DNA of 34,459 nt from Neoechinorhynchus agilis (GCA_051530055.1 JBMGUZ010000026.1:1-34459), one strand, 5' to 3'. Numbered from the stretch's first letter, positions 1 to 10,308 are shown. The notes: a model not told the origin generated them from the letters alone. Translations and numbers: made by a program.

Positions 1-28
1 TCATATTTACTGCTATGAACTAGCAAAC

Positions 29-229
29 ATGACCCAGTTTCGTGAAAAAATAAATGACCAGGATTGCGATTGTACCCTCAGGTCACACAAGCAGATGAAG
101 ACGCCTCGCATGGAGAATCGAGCTCGAGGGAAAAGAAGAGGGAGGCCCAAAAAGAGGTGGAAGGACAGTGTGAGCAGAGATTTCAAGACGCTGGGAAAGG
201 AGAACAAAGACGAAAACCGACAGTGCTGA
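29..229 (+). pseudogene. LINE reverse transcriptase C-terminal tail fragment
   Basis: A 66-codon open frame contains the run GRPKKRWKDSVSRDFKTLG. This basic stretch followed by a W-K-D motif is typical of the extreme C-terminus of endonuclease-type LINE reverse transcriptases (GRPxxRWxD). No RT palm or endonuclease part lies in the window upstream, so this is at most the tail of an element that starts outside the window. The Met is arbitrary, because a retroelement tail has no start of its own. A basic nuclear protein is an alternative reading. The motif is seen; the family assignment is inference from memory of the motif. Confidence 0.4.
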
Positions 230-298
230 AAAGAACGACCTCTCAAGTGAGAGAAAAGTTCAAAGAAATGTTGTTATTGGCGATTACTGATTGATCAT

Positions 299-430
299 TG
301 CACGACGAAGTCTGCGTTCTTATTAGAAGGAAAATTCTACGACCAGACGAACGGAGTGGCAATGGGATCACCGCTAGGACCAGCGATGGCCAACATCTAT
401 ATGATCGAATATGAGAATCAATCGAAATAA
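299..430 (+). pseudogene. Penelope-like element reverse transcriptase fragment
   Basis: The 43-residue frame reads FLLEGKFYDQTNGVAMGSPL followed by GPAMANIYMIEYE. This is the B-motif block of Penelope-like RTs (FxYxQxxGVAMGSPLxPxxANIxM), where strand and helix surround the dNTP-binding pocket. The YADD block, the N-terminal RT part and a GIY-YIG endonuclease are absent. It sits about 70 bp after the LINE-type tail above, so two unrelated retroelement scraps are juxtaposed. The frame ends at a stop after ENQSK. It is a relic with no start codon of its own. Confidence 0.72.
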
Positions 431-1686
431 ACAGTTCAATAATAAAGTTCGAGTGTGTAACAATTCGCCATTGAGAATACACATCCAATCTAAGAACAAT
501 TGGATGGAAAATTGGCGACGAAATCCATTGTAAAGAATCATAGAAGGTTCTTCAAACTTTCAGCATTAATTCTTTTTAAAACATTTCTGGCAATTGCCCT
601 TTGAGATTTGTCCATGTGAAATGGCAGATTATGAATCGGAATGGAGTTTAAGAATCAACCATTTGTAATATTTCAGAAATTGCTTAACAAATATTTCATG
701 AAGCACAAAAAACATTTGTGACTAAATTAGCATTTTTGTAGGTTATCGGAAAATCCCATAATTAAATACATTCCTAATTTACATGCATTTCATCCGGGGA
801 GTTGACTAAATTAAGACTTTTAACATAAACTGATGGTTACAAATTTTATTACCCGTTAAAAAGCAAAATACGATAACTTGATATTTATGAAAAATAAGGG
901 GCGTTTCGTCGTGTTAAATCAACTTTTTTCTAAATTTCATAGCTCCTGAAAATCATACCTTGTCTATTTTTATACAAAGATCTTTTATATTTATTTTCAA
1001 AGTACAGATTTGCAATAAAAGCTTTTCTTTAATTAAAAAGCATGGGTTTAGTCTTTCTATCGATTTCTTGAAGGTACACATAAACGCTAATACAAGTTTG
1101 CTTCATTGTTTTCCCATTTCAATTGTTTCTACATCTCATTCAAACTCACATTTTCGTCTGCACAGCTCGTTAAGTTCTTAATTCAAATCATGATTGTTTT
1201 TCTCATAAGCTTCGATTTTAATCATATTGCAAAAGTCCAGCATACAATCGATTGATCGGGAACGCCCATTCTCTGATGACCCTTCTCGTATGTCTCAATT
1301 ATTATTGAAATTTATGGACGTCGAATCTGAATTAAGTTGGAAATTTCTGGCGATACTGATTTTTAAGAAAAAAACTAAGATCAGATTTTCGTGTACAGCT
1401 CGGGTCCGCAACATTCACCAACTTCAATTCATTTCGAGGATTGCTCCAAAACAAATACCGATCGAACTTTCATTTAATCCAAAGACAGTCAAAGTTCCTT
1501 GCATGTTATTCGGTGAATAAATCGGGACACTTTTAAAAACATTAAATAATATCGCATTTTCTCGAAGTTTGAATGAAAGTGGAATGAGAACACAGCATTC
1601 TAGAGGATAAATAAAATGTGAAGTCCGTGGCTGGCTTAAATATGCAAGAAACTCAAACGCACCAAAATCTCAGGACGTGAGAATAT
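431..1686. other. AT-rich stretch without a supported gene
   Basis: Only short open frames occur here (for example 1227-1520). None matches a family I recognise, and none shows codon bias or a conserved motif. No repeat or RNA gene was seen. Confidence 0.5.
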
Positions 1687-1902
1687 TCATAGATGTTCGC
1701 GTCTATAGTCAACAATTCGGTTTCGGCATTCGTTTTCCTTTAAATTCACAACACTCAAATCTTCTATCTCATTCAAATACTTTAGCTCTTGCTCATCACA
1801 AATGTTATCGTAAGAAAAATCCACAGGATTAAGCTTCGACAAGTCTTGCAATGAAAATAATCCACTTGATATGCGATTATGTGATGCATCGAGAGATTCC
1901 AA
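1687..1902 (-). pseudogene. Leucine-rich-repeat protein fragment (exon or relic)
   Basis: The minus-strand frame has LRR spacing: ESLDASHNRISSGLFSLQDL, then KLNPVDFSYDNI, then a cap-like end with N-x(7)-YRREHL. This resembles the last two repeats plus LRR cap of SDS22/LRRC-type proteins, in which L-x2-L-x-L-x2-N-x-I units form a curved solenoid for protein binding. Upstream on the minus strand the frame closes within about 20 codons, so earlier repeats would need an intron or are lost. The exact protein cannot be named. It is either a terminal exon of an LRR gene or a gene relic. Confidence 0.4.
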
Positions 1903-2641
1903 ATCTTTCAGGTTCTCTTTTTTTAGAAATTATAAATTGTTTAACGTTTCACGGTTACCCAACTACACTTCGCAAGTCAGTTAGAAAATTATGAGCTATG
2001 CTTGGCTAATTTTGCTGGACAAAAATAATACTAGGAATTGACCAAAATCATAAGACAAATGTCCATCGAATTTTCTAAGGGACGAAGTGCACTTCGCCAT
2101 TCAAAAATCACTCCAAGAACTTGAAGAATAATCCCGTTCAATGTCTTATTTGTTGTATCAAATAAAAAGGTTTTTGTCTCTACTCTTTTTAATTTGAAAG
2201 AAATTAAATTATTTAAGCTTTTTAAAGTTCACAAATTTTAATCTCGTCTATCAACTTATTGCTCTAACGGTGATTTATTTTTCGTCAATATTCTTTCAAG
2301 CAGATTCAATCAGTCGATTAATTTCTTTACTTAAAAGTCTAAAGCGGGAGTGTTTTCTCTTTACGGCTGTCGATGCGTTTACTGAACTTAATAATAAGAC
2401 TTTATTTCTATTTTCAAAATCAGGGATGCTTATAAAAATGTTTCCAAGAAATCCTTTTTATTTCCGCAAAAATATTCAGTACTTTCTAGTAATATCAAAA
2501 TTCGTACTTTCATTATTTTCTGTAATTTTCCTTCAAATTATTTTTGTTATTTAAAGGAAATTACACAAATCTATCGTATTGGTATCAAATACAATCTGTG
2601 AAATTTTATAAATGTTGAACTTAAATCGCAAAATACGTATT
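1903..2641. other. AT-rich stretch without a supported gene
   Basis: Low-complexity, T-rich sequence. The frame at 2270-2554 is phenylalanine/isoleucine-rich, as expected from base composition, and has no recognisable motif. Confidence 0.5.
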
Positions 2642-2753
2642 ATTGTTAACCTCTTCATCCGGTAAATGATTTTTTTATTAAAGAAGATGAACCTGGCGAG
2701 GTTCGAAACATCTATAATAAAAAATCATTTACCGGGTGAAGAATTAAACAATA
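2642..2753. repeat. Foldback (MITE-like) element, about 112 bp
   Basis: The left arm (CTTCATCCGGTAAATGAT plus a T-run and ATTA) is mirrored by the right arm (TAATAAAAAATCATTTACCG, then GGTGAAG). The symmetry weakens but continues outward to ATTGTT at the left and AACAAT at the right. Arms are about 38 nt around a loop of about 30 nt. There is no coding capacity. The structure matches a small non-autonomous foldback or inverted duplication; no clear target-site duplication was identified. Confidence 0.65.
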
Positions 2754-2869
2754 GTTCCAATCATTGTCCCGGTAGGCGCCTAGCAATTACATTTTGGGAA
2801 GGGTGTTCAGAATACAGAGAAGGAATAGGAGGACCCATTTACCTTTGAGTCTTCACAAGCATTCAAGTT

Positions 2870-3330
2870 CATAATTGTTCAGAAAAAAGAAGAGCGTATC
2901 CATTAGGTTGGGAATATCCAGTCGCGGGAGGTTCGTTCGGGTGAGAATGTGTCCGTTCGTTTGAGAATATCCGGTTTGGTTGGAAGGTCTCCGTTCGGAT
3001 GGGAATTGGTGTTTGTTGTCTGTAGGAGCGTTTGTAAGGTTGGTCTTTCCTCAGGTTCATTTTAAGTTATGATGTTCGAGAGAAGATTGAGCAGCATGGA
3101 AAAAGGAGCCGAGGCCGAGGGAGGATGAAACGAATCAGGATTACGAGTGTTGTGCTCTTGCGGAAAGAGGGGCGATATGTGGAAGAAATTGTTGTTCAAA
3201 GGTTAATAATCGTTTTGATTGTTCAATGAAAATAGCGTCAAGGCATTCGATGAGAGGGGGGAATGTCAGCTGTGCAAATATTTTGTTAATCTTTTATGAA
3301 ACATTTCAAGAGGGCAATTCACATTAATGC
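2870..3330 (-). repeat. LINE 3'-end fragment, same family as 30,490-31,640
   Basis: The stretch TTTCCTCAGGTTCATTT, the following GGAAAAAGGAGC and the motif TTACGAGTGTTGTGCTC all recur in the same order at 31,150-31,260, as do GAGAGGGGG and TGAAACATTTCAAGA further on. Read on the minus strand, the longer copy encodes a LINE RT C-terminus followed by a tandem 3' region. This copy holds only that 3' part and is more diverged. The left part (2,900-3,010) has a short GGTTYGTTYGG-like internal repetition that resembles the tandem units of the other copy. Confidence 0.6.
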
Positions 3331-3970
3331 AAAACAGCGGTCCTTATTAAAGGAAGAAAGTATAAAATTTAAATTAATTCTTAAACCAGACAAATCACCA
3401 CGCAAACTAAAATAAATTTCCTTAGAAGTTTAAATCATTCGACGTCTTATTGCTACGAAGATTAGGCAAATGTAAGAAACTAACTTCAACTTCCCTTCTG
3501 TCACATTACGGTTTTAAACTAAAATAAGCAATATTAATAACGTCGTAATTTAAAGTTGCAAATAACCTAAAAACAGTCGCTTAAAACGGTTATCTTAATT
3601 ATATTCACCAAAAACCTTTTCTTTAACTAAACAAGATTCGCAACATAAACAAAAATACTCAAAGTGTCAATGTAGAATTTTTGACAGTATTATTAATGGA
3701 TATCGATTTTTTTATTTGTTCCGCAACTTAATAAAACCGCGACCGTTTTCATAACTCAACAGCGATTGTTGCGTTTCCGGAAATCATCGAGACGCTACTA
3801 AATCATTTCCCTGTATTTCTTAATCATTCTGCCATTTGAAACTGAAATATTATTGTTCAACAACAAATAATGCTCTTTTGATAATTATGGTTATTGATTT
3901 GGATGTTTTAAATAACCTTTCTTAGGGTGGTAAGAGAGAGGTAATTTAAAACACTCAAGGAACATCCCTA
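3331..3970. other. AT-rich stretch without a supported gene
   Basis: No open frame of note, no repeat of other window sequence and no RNA gene was seen. Confidence 0.5.
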
Positions 3971-4180
3971 TCATAAAACTTTATTAACAAATGGTCGGAA
4001 CGGCATCACGTTTGCAACAGGAACCACATCCCTTCTTGCCATTTCCTCTAGTTTCCTTGAAGCTCCTTAACTTCTTTTTCCTGCTCCAGTTGTTTTAAAG
4101 TGAGCAGTTCAATGAACCTTTGCTGCCTAGTGAACAAATCCACTTTACCGCTTTCACCACATTATCGATCACCACAATCC
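3971..4180 (-). CDS. Possible terminal exon(s) of an unidentified coiled-coil protein
   Basis: The minus strand reads a helical, charged segment (TRQQRFIELLTLKQLEQEK, then EVKELQ). After a one-base frame change at about 4,050 it continues LEEMARRDVVPVANVMPF and RPFVNKVL, then stop. Both halves look protein-like (heptad-like leucines, then a proline-containing tail), and an AATAAA lies across the last codons (3,980-3,985). A very short intron or a sequence error could join the halves; decay is equally possible. I do not recognise the family. Confidence 0.3.
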
Positions 4181-4565
4181 CCACCTCAAAAAATTGCAAT
4201 AATCAAGAATTATTGATTATAATAATTAGTCGTATCGTCTGCGTGTCTTTAAACACGATTTCGTGGTATTCCGTTAATCATTTTGTTTATCGGAAATGTA
4301 AATTCGTACTTTGATTCTTGTAAGAAAAGTTACAATTTCGAGTTATAACAACGTTTTGAGAAACAAGGGCAGTCGACAAACTATCAGTGACTTAACATTT
4401 ATTCTCTTTTATGCATTGAAATTTGAATTGTAGTCGAAAAAGGAAATTAAAATATGAGTTTACTGAATCATAGAAAATGATACGAGGCAATAATAAACGT
4501 GTGGTTTACGATTGCTTTCTAGAAATGCAAGAGCTTTGGAGGGTGTGTAAATGCCATCAATTGGT
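4181..4565. other. Non-coding stretch
   Basis: Nothing recognisable. The short frames on both strands are compositional. Confidence 0.4.
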
Positions 4566-5510
4566 TCATCGGCGTTTATAAGATCTTTTGTTCGACTTGA
4601 ACTTTTTCGGGTGGATATTTTTGATTTTATTGTAGACGTTGGAATTGCTTAATTTCTTTACGATGGCTTGCGATCTATGTAACACTGAGATTGGACAGGG
4701 CAAGGGTGTTCCCACACAAGTGGCGTCCCAGAGAAGGGATTTCCCTTCTCGCCACGGGAACACAGTTACCCCGTCCGGTCTTTGATTATCGAGTCTGCAG
4801 AGGTGACTTGGTTCGAGCAGATTCGGTGCGTGAATCGTATTCAGAGCCCGACTAATCATCGAGTTAATCTCGGCGTGGCGAGCATATCTGCCACCGGACT
4901 AGCGACAGGCGAGACCGTGTCTACCAGAAGTATCCACAAGAGCTCCACAATGACGGTAGTGCGGGACACAAATCGGGATTCCCAGTCGTAGGGACACTGC
5001 GATCCTTACTGTTCCGTCTCTCAGTAAATTGCCGAAGGGAATCGGAACGGCGTTCAGCCAGGAACCAGATTCCTTTAAAGAGACCGCCAACAATCGAGCT
5101 CGGGTCATCTCATCACGTGACTCGGAAAGCCTTGAGTCATGAACTCGCGTGATTGAAGGTTTGTCCCAAACTGACTGTCTCTTGCCTCTCAAGGGAACCT
5201 GATCGCACTGCGTCATGCGGCGAAATTCAATGACCGCCTCTTTAAAATTTTCGTCGAATGAAAACTCGTTTTTCAACAATTTCTCGATCAACTTTCGACT
5301 GCCTTCATAGGAACCTAAAAAAACCGGAATCGCGACATCGGCTGTTTTACGGATACCCAAACCGTCGGAAGATACAGGCAATGAAGCTTGCCTCCATGCT
5401 TCATCCGACAGTTGGATATTTAAAATCCCTTCGAGGCACCTCCTTAAATTGTGATCGATTTCCCCCAAGGAGTGTCGATGTTTGAAGAAAGGCGCTGTAC
5501 GCAACGTTAG
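4566..5510 (-). pseudogene. Non-LTR RT element, 3' part with zinc-finger and PD...D nuclease-like tail (copy 1)
   Basis: Minus-strand frame. The first 200 residues hold the post-RT region (RTAPFF..., then EAWRQASLPVSSDGLGIRKT), followed by a Cys/His cluster (CVPHYRHCG...SGRHGLAC). One in-frame TAG follows at about 4,897. The next frame reads RHAEINSMISRALNTI...QRPDGVTVFPWREGKSLLWDATC. The Cys/His cluster followed by (K/R)PD...D matches the arrangement of restriction-like endonucleases at the C-terminus of R2/R4/NeSL/HERO-type LINEs, so I infer that class. The RT palm is missing, so the copy is 5'-truncated. The tail after WDATC diverges from copy 2 at 16,515-18,095. Target-site preference cannot be judged. 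Confidence 0.65.
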
Positions 5511-5841
5511 GTGCTAGCTGCACAAAACTATTATGGATCTCATTTCACTAAGCAGCGTTTTCTGCATTTTTTTTATCATTTGTTGCATTGTCAGCTGATT
5601 TTCCTGACCGCATGTATATATTTCTTTTTTTATTAATGTGAATTAGCACTTTCCGCGGGTGGAGAAATTTTATGTTTTACATCAGAAAAGTGATATAACC
5701 ACAATGTCTTTAATGCACGGTTAAAAGTTTGTAGATTTCGCCGGATCCTCAGATACCGCCAGGGAAGGCGGGACTCATCAGTGAGTTTCCTCCCTTCATG
5801 GAGATATTTCGTCCCTTTGGTTGTGGGTGATTGGCGATGGT

Positions 5842-5899
5842 GGATCCGAACCCTTTGACCCTGAAACAGGGATCCGGGGCACGAGTCCAATAGACCACC
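5842..5899 (-). other. tRNA-like A/B-box (putative SINE head), unit 1
   Basis: On the minus strand TGGTCTATTGG fits a Pol III A box and, 35-40 nt on, GGTTCGGATCC fits a B box. GGTGG and CCACC at the two ends can pair, but no full cloverleaf forms (the T-stem has mismatches). The same motif recurs at 6,940-6,997 and 7,818-7,875 because the region is duplicated. A tRNA-derived SINE lying just upstream of SPCS3 on the opposite strand is the best reading. Confidence 0.4.
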
Positions 5900-6021
5900 T
5901 CCACAAACAGTTCACACTTCGAGCTATTGAGCTCAACGCCGATTTTGCAGCTTCCCTCATGACGACCTCCAAATCTTGCAACACGACGGACGGAGACCCA
6001 CCGAGTGTTTTTCAGACTTGA

Positions 6022-6165
6022 ATGAACACTGTCCTTAATAGAGTCAACGCGACTCTATCATTCACCACTACGGTGATGGGAGTTCTCGCATTTGCCATAT
6101 TTGTGACAACGGCTCTCGAAAATGGCCGCGACCAAGTTCGGATTGAAGGCATAGCTGGCGAAAGG
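6022..6165 (+). CDS. SPCS3: Signal peptidase complex subunit 3 (SPC22/23), exon 1, unit 1
   Basis: Forty-eight codons from ATG encode MNTVLNRVNATLSFTTTVMG, then VLAFAIFVTTALENGRDQVR. This closely follows the N-terminus of metazoan SPCS3 (MNTVLSRANSLFAFSLSVMA in vertebrates): a short cytosolic end followed by the single signal-anchor helix. SPCS3 is the ER-membrane subunit of the signal peptidase complex that removes secretory signal sequences. The family is about 180 residues, and the lumenal domain after residue 48 is not present in this window. The exon ends at AGG with a GT donor (GTAAAA) only in this unit. It is probably the least damaged copy, but no second exon was found before unit 2. 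Confidence 0.75.
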
Positions 6166-6939
6166 GTAAAAACTGTAATCCGAAACTCGATACTTTATTT
6201 GTTGTTGTTACAAAAACTCTCCATTTTTAGTGGTCACGTGCACTCGTTTTCGCTCTCGTAGCGCTAATCTTCTAATGAGTCTATTTATCTTTACAGTATT
6301 CTCGTTCTGCTAATCAGCGCCACGACGACTGAGGCATTTGCGCTTTATTGTCCTAACGAAACGCGCGGATTGACTCAGTTCCATCGATTGGAGAGAATAT
6401 CGTAGAGCTCCCATTGAAAGGTCTTTAGTGAACTGCGGCGTTTTTTTTGAGCACCATCAATCCAATGGGTCAAAACGGCGACTCCTCTGATTCTGCCGTG
6501 GCGACTTTGACGTCATGAATTGAGATCGATTACCCTTTATACAAGCAAGCATTGAATTCCAACAATACGAGATTGTAATAATCAACTAGGGCCAGAAATG
6601 GATTCCTCGTCAGAGCATTTTGAACCATCATCACACGACAACCGGACGACGTCAAATTCAATGATGATGACGCAAAAGCTCTACAACAACACGCCGAGGT
6701 ATTGAACCTCCGGGCCACCTCTTCTCTAAAAGGTTTTTGTTCGCTCCCAAAAGGGTAATTGGGCCTCGCAGCAAATAGATTTCTAAGAAAAGCTCACATA
6801 ATAGTCTGAACTACACGTTTTTGAGTCTGTAAATTTCTCCGGATCCAAAGATACCGCCAGGGAAGGCGTGACTCATCAGTGAGTTTCCTCCTTTCAAGGA
6901 GATATTTCGTCCCGTTGGTTGTGGGTGATTGGCGATCGT

Positions 6940-6997
6940 GGATCCGAACCCTTTGACCCTGAAACAGGGATCCGGGGCACGAGTCCAATAGACCACC
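6940..6997 (-). other. tRNA-like A/B-box, unit 2
   Basis: Duplicate of the motif at 5,842-5,899, produced by the tandem duplication. The A-box and B-box bases are unchanged. Confidence 0.4.
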
Positions 6998-7119
6998 TCC
7001 ACAAACAGTTCACACTTCGAGCTATTGAGCTCAACGCCGATTTTGCAGCTTCCCTCATGACGACCTCCAAATCTTGCAACACGACGGACGGAGACCCACC
7101 GAGTGTTTTTCAGACTTGA

Positions 7120-7263
7120 ATTAACACTGTCCTTAATAGAGTCAACGCGACTCTATCATTCACCACTACGGTGATGGGAGTTCTCGCATTTGCCATATTT
7201 GTGACAACGGCTCTCGAAAATGGCCGCGACCAAGTTCGGATTGAAGGCATAGCTGGCGAAAGG
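7120..7263 (+). pseudogene. SPCS3: SPCS3 exon 1 copy, unit 2 (start codon lost)
   Basis: Same 48-codon signal-anchor exon as unit 1, but the initiator is ATT instead of ATG and the donor position reads TTAAAA instead of GTAAAA. The remaining codons (NTVLNRVNATLSF...) are intact. With both start and splice donor altered this copy is very unlikely to make SPCS3. Its near-identity to unit 1 shows that the duplication is recent. Confidence 0.75.
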
Positions 7264-7817
7264 TTAAAACTGTAATCCGAAACTCGATACTTTATTTGTT
7301 GTTGTTACAAAAACTCTCCATTTTTAGTGGTCACGTGCATTCGCTTTCGCTCTCGTAGCGCTAATCTTCTAATGAGTCCATTTATCTTTACAGTATTCTC
7401 GTTCTGCTAATCAGCGCCACGACGACTGAGGCATTTGCGCTTTATTGTCCTAACGAAACGCGCGGATTGACTCAGTTCCATCGATTGGAGAGAATATCGT
7501 AGAGCTCCCATTGAAAGGTCTTTAGTGAACTGCGGCGTTTTTTTGAGGACCATCTATCCAATGGGTCAAAACGGCGACTCCTCTGATTCTGCCGTGGCGA
7601 CTTTTTTTGTTCGCTCCCACAAGGGTAATTGGGCCTCGCAGCAAATAGATTTCTAAGAAAAGCTCACAAAATCACATAGTGGTCTGAACTACACGTTTTT
7701 GAGTCTGTAAATTTCTCCGGATCCTCAGATACCGCCAGGGAAGGCGGGACTCATCAGTGAGTTTCCTCCTTTCAAGGAGATATTTCGTCCCTTTGGTTGT
7801 GGGTGATTGGCGATCGT

Positions 7818-7875
7818 GGATCCGAACCCTTTGACCCTGAAACAGGGATCCGGGGCACGAGTCCAATAGACCACC
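7818..7875 (-). other. tRNA-like A/B-box, unit 3
   Basis: Third copy of the Pol III-like motif, again inside the tandem duplication. Confidence 0.4.
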
Positions 7876-7996
7876 TCCACAAACAGTTCACACTTCGAGC
7901 TATTGAGCTCAACGCCGATTTTGCAGCTTCCCTCATGACGACCTCCAAATCTTGCAACACGACGACGGAGATCCACCGAGTGTTTTTCAGACCTGA

Positions 7997-8140
7997 ATGA
8001 ACACTGTCCTTAATAGAGTCAACGCGACTCTATCATTCACCACTACGGTGATGGGAGTTCTCGCATTTGCCATATTTGTGACAACGGCTCTCGAAAATGG
8101 CCGCGACCAAGTTCGGATTGAAGGCATAGCTGGCGAAAGG
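7997..8140 (+). pseudogene. SPCS3: SPCS3 exon 1 copy, unit 3
   Basis: ATG is present and the 48-codon signal-anchor exon is intact, as in unit 1, but the position of the GT donor reads TTAAAA as in unit 2. Read-through would add only a few residues before a stop. The lumenal domain of SPCS3 is absent downstream, where an unrelated repeat on the opposite strand begins at about 8,845. It is probably a non-functional duplicate, though non-canonical splicing cannot be excluded in this genome. Confidence 0.7.
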
Positions 8141-9096
8141 TTAAAACTGTAATCCGAAACTCGATACTTTATTTGTTGTTGTTACAAAAACTCTCCATTT
8201 TTAGTGGTCACGTGCATTCGCTTTCGCTCTCGTAGCGCTAATCTTCTAATGAGTCTATTTATCTTTAAAGTATTCTCGTTCTGCTAATCAGCGCCACGAC
8301 GACTGAGGCATTTGCGCTTTATTGTCCTAACAAAACGCGCGGATTGACTCAGTTCCATCGATTGGAGAGAATATCGTAGAACTCCCATTGAAAGGTCTTT
8401 AGTGAACTGCGGCGTTTTTTGAGGACCATCTATCCAATGGGTCAAAACGGTTACTCCTCTGATTCTGCCGTGGCGACTTTGACGTCATCAATTGAGATCG
8501 ATTACCCTTTATACAAGCAAGCATTGGATTCCAACAATACGAGATTGTAATAATCAACTGGGGCTAGAAATGGATTCCTCGTCAGAGCATTTTGAACCAT
8601 CATCACTCATCACACGACAACCGGACGACGTCAAATTCAATGATGATGACGCAACAGCTCCACAACAACACGCTGAGATATTGAGCTTCCAGGCCACCTC
8701 TTCTCTAAAAGGTTTTTGTTCGCTCCCACAAGGCAAATAGGGCCTCGCAGCAAATAGATTTCTATAAGAAAAGCTCACAAAATCACATAATAGTCAGAAC
8801 CACACGTTTATGAGTCTGTAAATTTCTCCGGATCCTCAGATACCTCATCTTAGATTAATCTATTTGACACCAATAGAAGTAGCCCTTTAATATCAGTACT
8901 TGATGTTGCTTTTCTTGTATACCGTTCAAGAGCTTCGCTTTAGAATTTTTCTTAACCTATTTGAGTTACGGTCATCTTCTTTGTTAAATTTTAGATAATT
9001 TTTCTTAACCTATTTGAGTTACGGTCATCTTCTTTGTTAAATTTTAGCGCTCCAAATTCATCGATTGATCTTCCATAATCGTCTTCATCGATAGTT

Positions 9097-9330
9097 TCAA
9101 TTGGCAGTTGAAGCGCATTGCTGCCGACCATCCATCGATCTTTGTGGTTGTTCGCCGTCTTTCTCGGTGTCAATCAGCTCTCCAAACTGATCGATTGAAC
9201 GGTCCCACCCATCATTATCATCGTCATTGGCAGTTGAAGCGCTTTGCTGCGGACCGTCCATCGATCCCTGTGATTGTTCGCGGTCTTGCTCGGTGTCAAT
9301 CAGCTCTCCAAACTGATCGATGGAACGACT
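9097..9330 (-). repeat. 126-bp coding VNTR, about two units (family X copy 1)
   Basis: Two units of an in-frame 126-bp (42-residue) repeat encode variants of WDRSIDQFGELIDTE...QGSMDGPQQSASTAND. The period matches the longer array at 18,590-19,140, but the number of units differs. Confidence 0.75.
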
Positions 9331-9576
9331 CATTGATTGAATTTCCACAATCATCTTTATCATCTTCATCATCCATTGGCGAGCTTCGTTTTCTCATTTT
9401 CCTTGGGTTATGGTCGTCTTCTTGATCAAATTTTAGCGCTCCAAGTTCTTCGAGTGAACTTAACCAATCCCCTTCATCCTCTTCATTAATATTTCCTGCC
9501 GTTAGTTTACGGATTTCCATTACTCTCAGCGATTTATGTTCTTCAACTGTTGCTGTGTTTTGTTTTGTGATTCCTT

Positions 9577-10308
9577 TTATCCTCTGAGGTTCATATTTCT
9601 TCTCGTCGACAATATTAACATCTTTTTGGATGTTTCCGTTTTTCCATTGGTTTTTTTTCTAAATTCAATTATTCTCTGCGCATTATTTAAAATTTGGTCT
9701 TCGTTTGTAACAATTAATTGTTTCATTTCATTTGCGACTTCTTTGGCTTCAACTATTCTCTCATTCCAAAGCATTTCGGAATCTTGATTTTGTTCGACAG
9801 CTTCCATTTTTTTATCGCTTTGATAACGAAGCTCGGCTACTAATATTAACCATTCGCATTGATCGCTTTTAAAACACCTTTTGCGTTTTTTCTCCGATTC
9901 GATTTCAGATTCATCATCCGACTTCCTTTTTCTTGGCTCTCTGGCCACGTCTCCAGGTTCTTCAAATTCCTCGTCGATTTCCATTTCTTCATTCATTGAT
10001 TCTCCATTATCCTTGTCATTTTCATAAACTTCGAAACTCATCATTGATTGTATCGCCGGGAACCGTTCTACAAACTTTATCATCTCATTTGAAAGTTCCT
10101 CTTTCACCTTTCTCTTCATTCCATCTCGTTGGATTCCATTTTCCATCGTCTTTTTTAAATCTACTTTCCCATAATTCTTCATGTAACTGCGAAAACTTTT
10201 CGCAATTTCCTTAATAATCTCATTAAAGCCGTCCGTTCCTGCCATTTCCGTTTCCTGTTCTGCTTCTTCGATCACCTCAACAAATTGTGTCTGAATCGCT
10301 TTTTCCAT
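9577..10308 (-). CDS. Family X protein, copy 1 main segment (unknown function)
   Basis: A 243-codon frame begins MEKAIQTQFVEVIEEAEQET. It is helical and strongly charged. A central acidic block (NEEMEIDEEFEEPGD) precedes a nuclear-signal-like basic stretch (REPRKRKSDD...EKKRKRC), then a predicted coiled coil (NERIVEAKEVANEMKQL...). A hydrophobic anchor just upstream (MDRMAISSASIMMLAIG, about 10,375) is shortened here relative to copy 2, with part of the segment missing. Downstream, the acidic repeat region continues in another frame. I do not recognise the family. Three copies with the same layout argue that the protein is, or recently was, made. Confidence 0.5.
   Translation of the reverse strand: MEKAIQTQFVEVIEEAEQETEMAGTDGFNEIIKEIAKSFRSYMKNYGKVDLKKTMENGIQRDGMKRKVKEELSNEMIKFVERFPAIQSMMSFEVYENDKDNGESMNEEMEIDEEFEEPGDVAREPRKRKSDDESEIESEKKRKRCFKSDQCEWLILVAELRYQSDKKMEAVEQNQDSEMLWNERIVEAKEVANEMKQLIVTNEDQILNNAQRIIEFRKKTNGKTETSKKMLILSTRRNMNLRG

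Larger units (their letters stand above)
5733..8845. repeat. Tandem segmental duplication: three units, each with SPCS3 exon 1
   Basis: Units of about 1,100, 880 and 1,110 bp start at about 5,733, 6,835 and 7,714, with the first bases of a fourth at 8,820-8,845. They are nearly identical over their length. The middle unit lacks about 215 bp present in the others: its GGCGACTTT joins directly to TTTTTGTTCGCTCCCACAAGG, so TTT microhomology marks the deletion at about 7,605. The array ends abruptly at the CATCTTAG edge of the repeat family starting at 8,845. High identity implies recent duplication. Each unit holds an upstream region, one exon, the start of an intron and an unassigned segment (for example 8,570-8,740) with no known domain. 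Confidence 0.85.

Noticed and set aside
960-1520. Short plus-strand open frames (73 and 97 codons)
   Set aside because: Composition typical of AT-rich DNA, no motif, and no splice or polyadenylation context.
5729-5800. Hammerhead-ribozyme-like core (CTGATGAGTCC ... GAAA) on the minus strand of the SPCS3 units
   Set aside because: The CTGATGA box is present in all three units, but CGAAA is only in unit 1 (GAGAAA in the others), the stem II pairing needs a 4-nt insertion, and no proper cleavage-site stem was found.
5842-5899. A genuine tRNA gene
   Set aside because: A- and B-box matches exist, but acceptor, T and anticodon stems do not pair properly; a SINE head or chance Pol III motif is more likely.
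9577-10308. Viral or LTR-element origin for family X
   Set aside because: No capsid, protease, RT, integrase, envelope or LTR-like termini could be recognised in any of the three copies.
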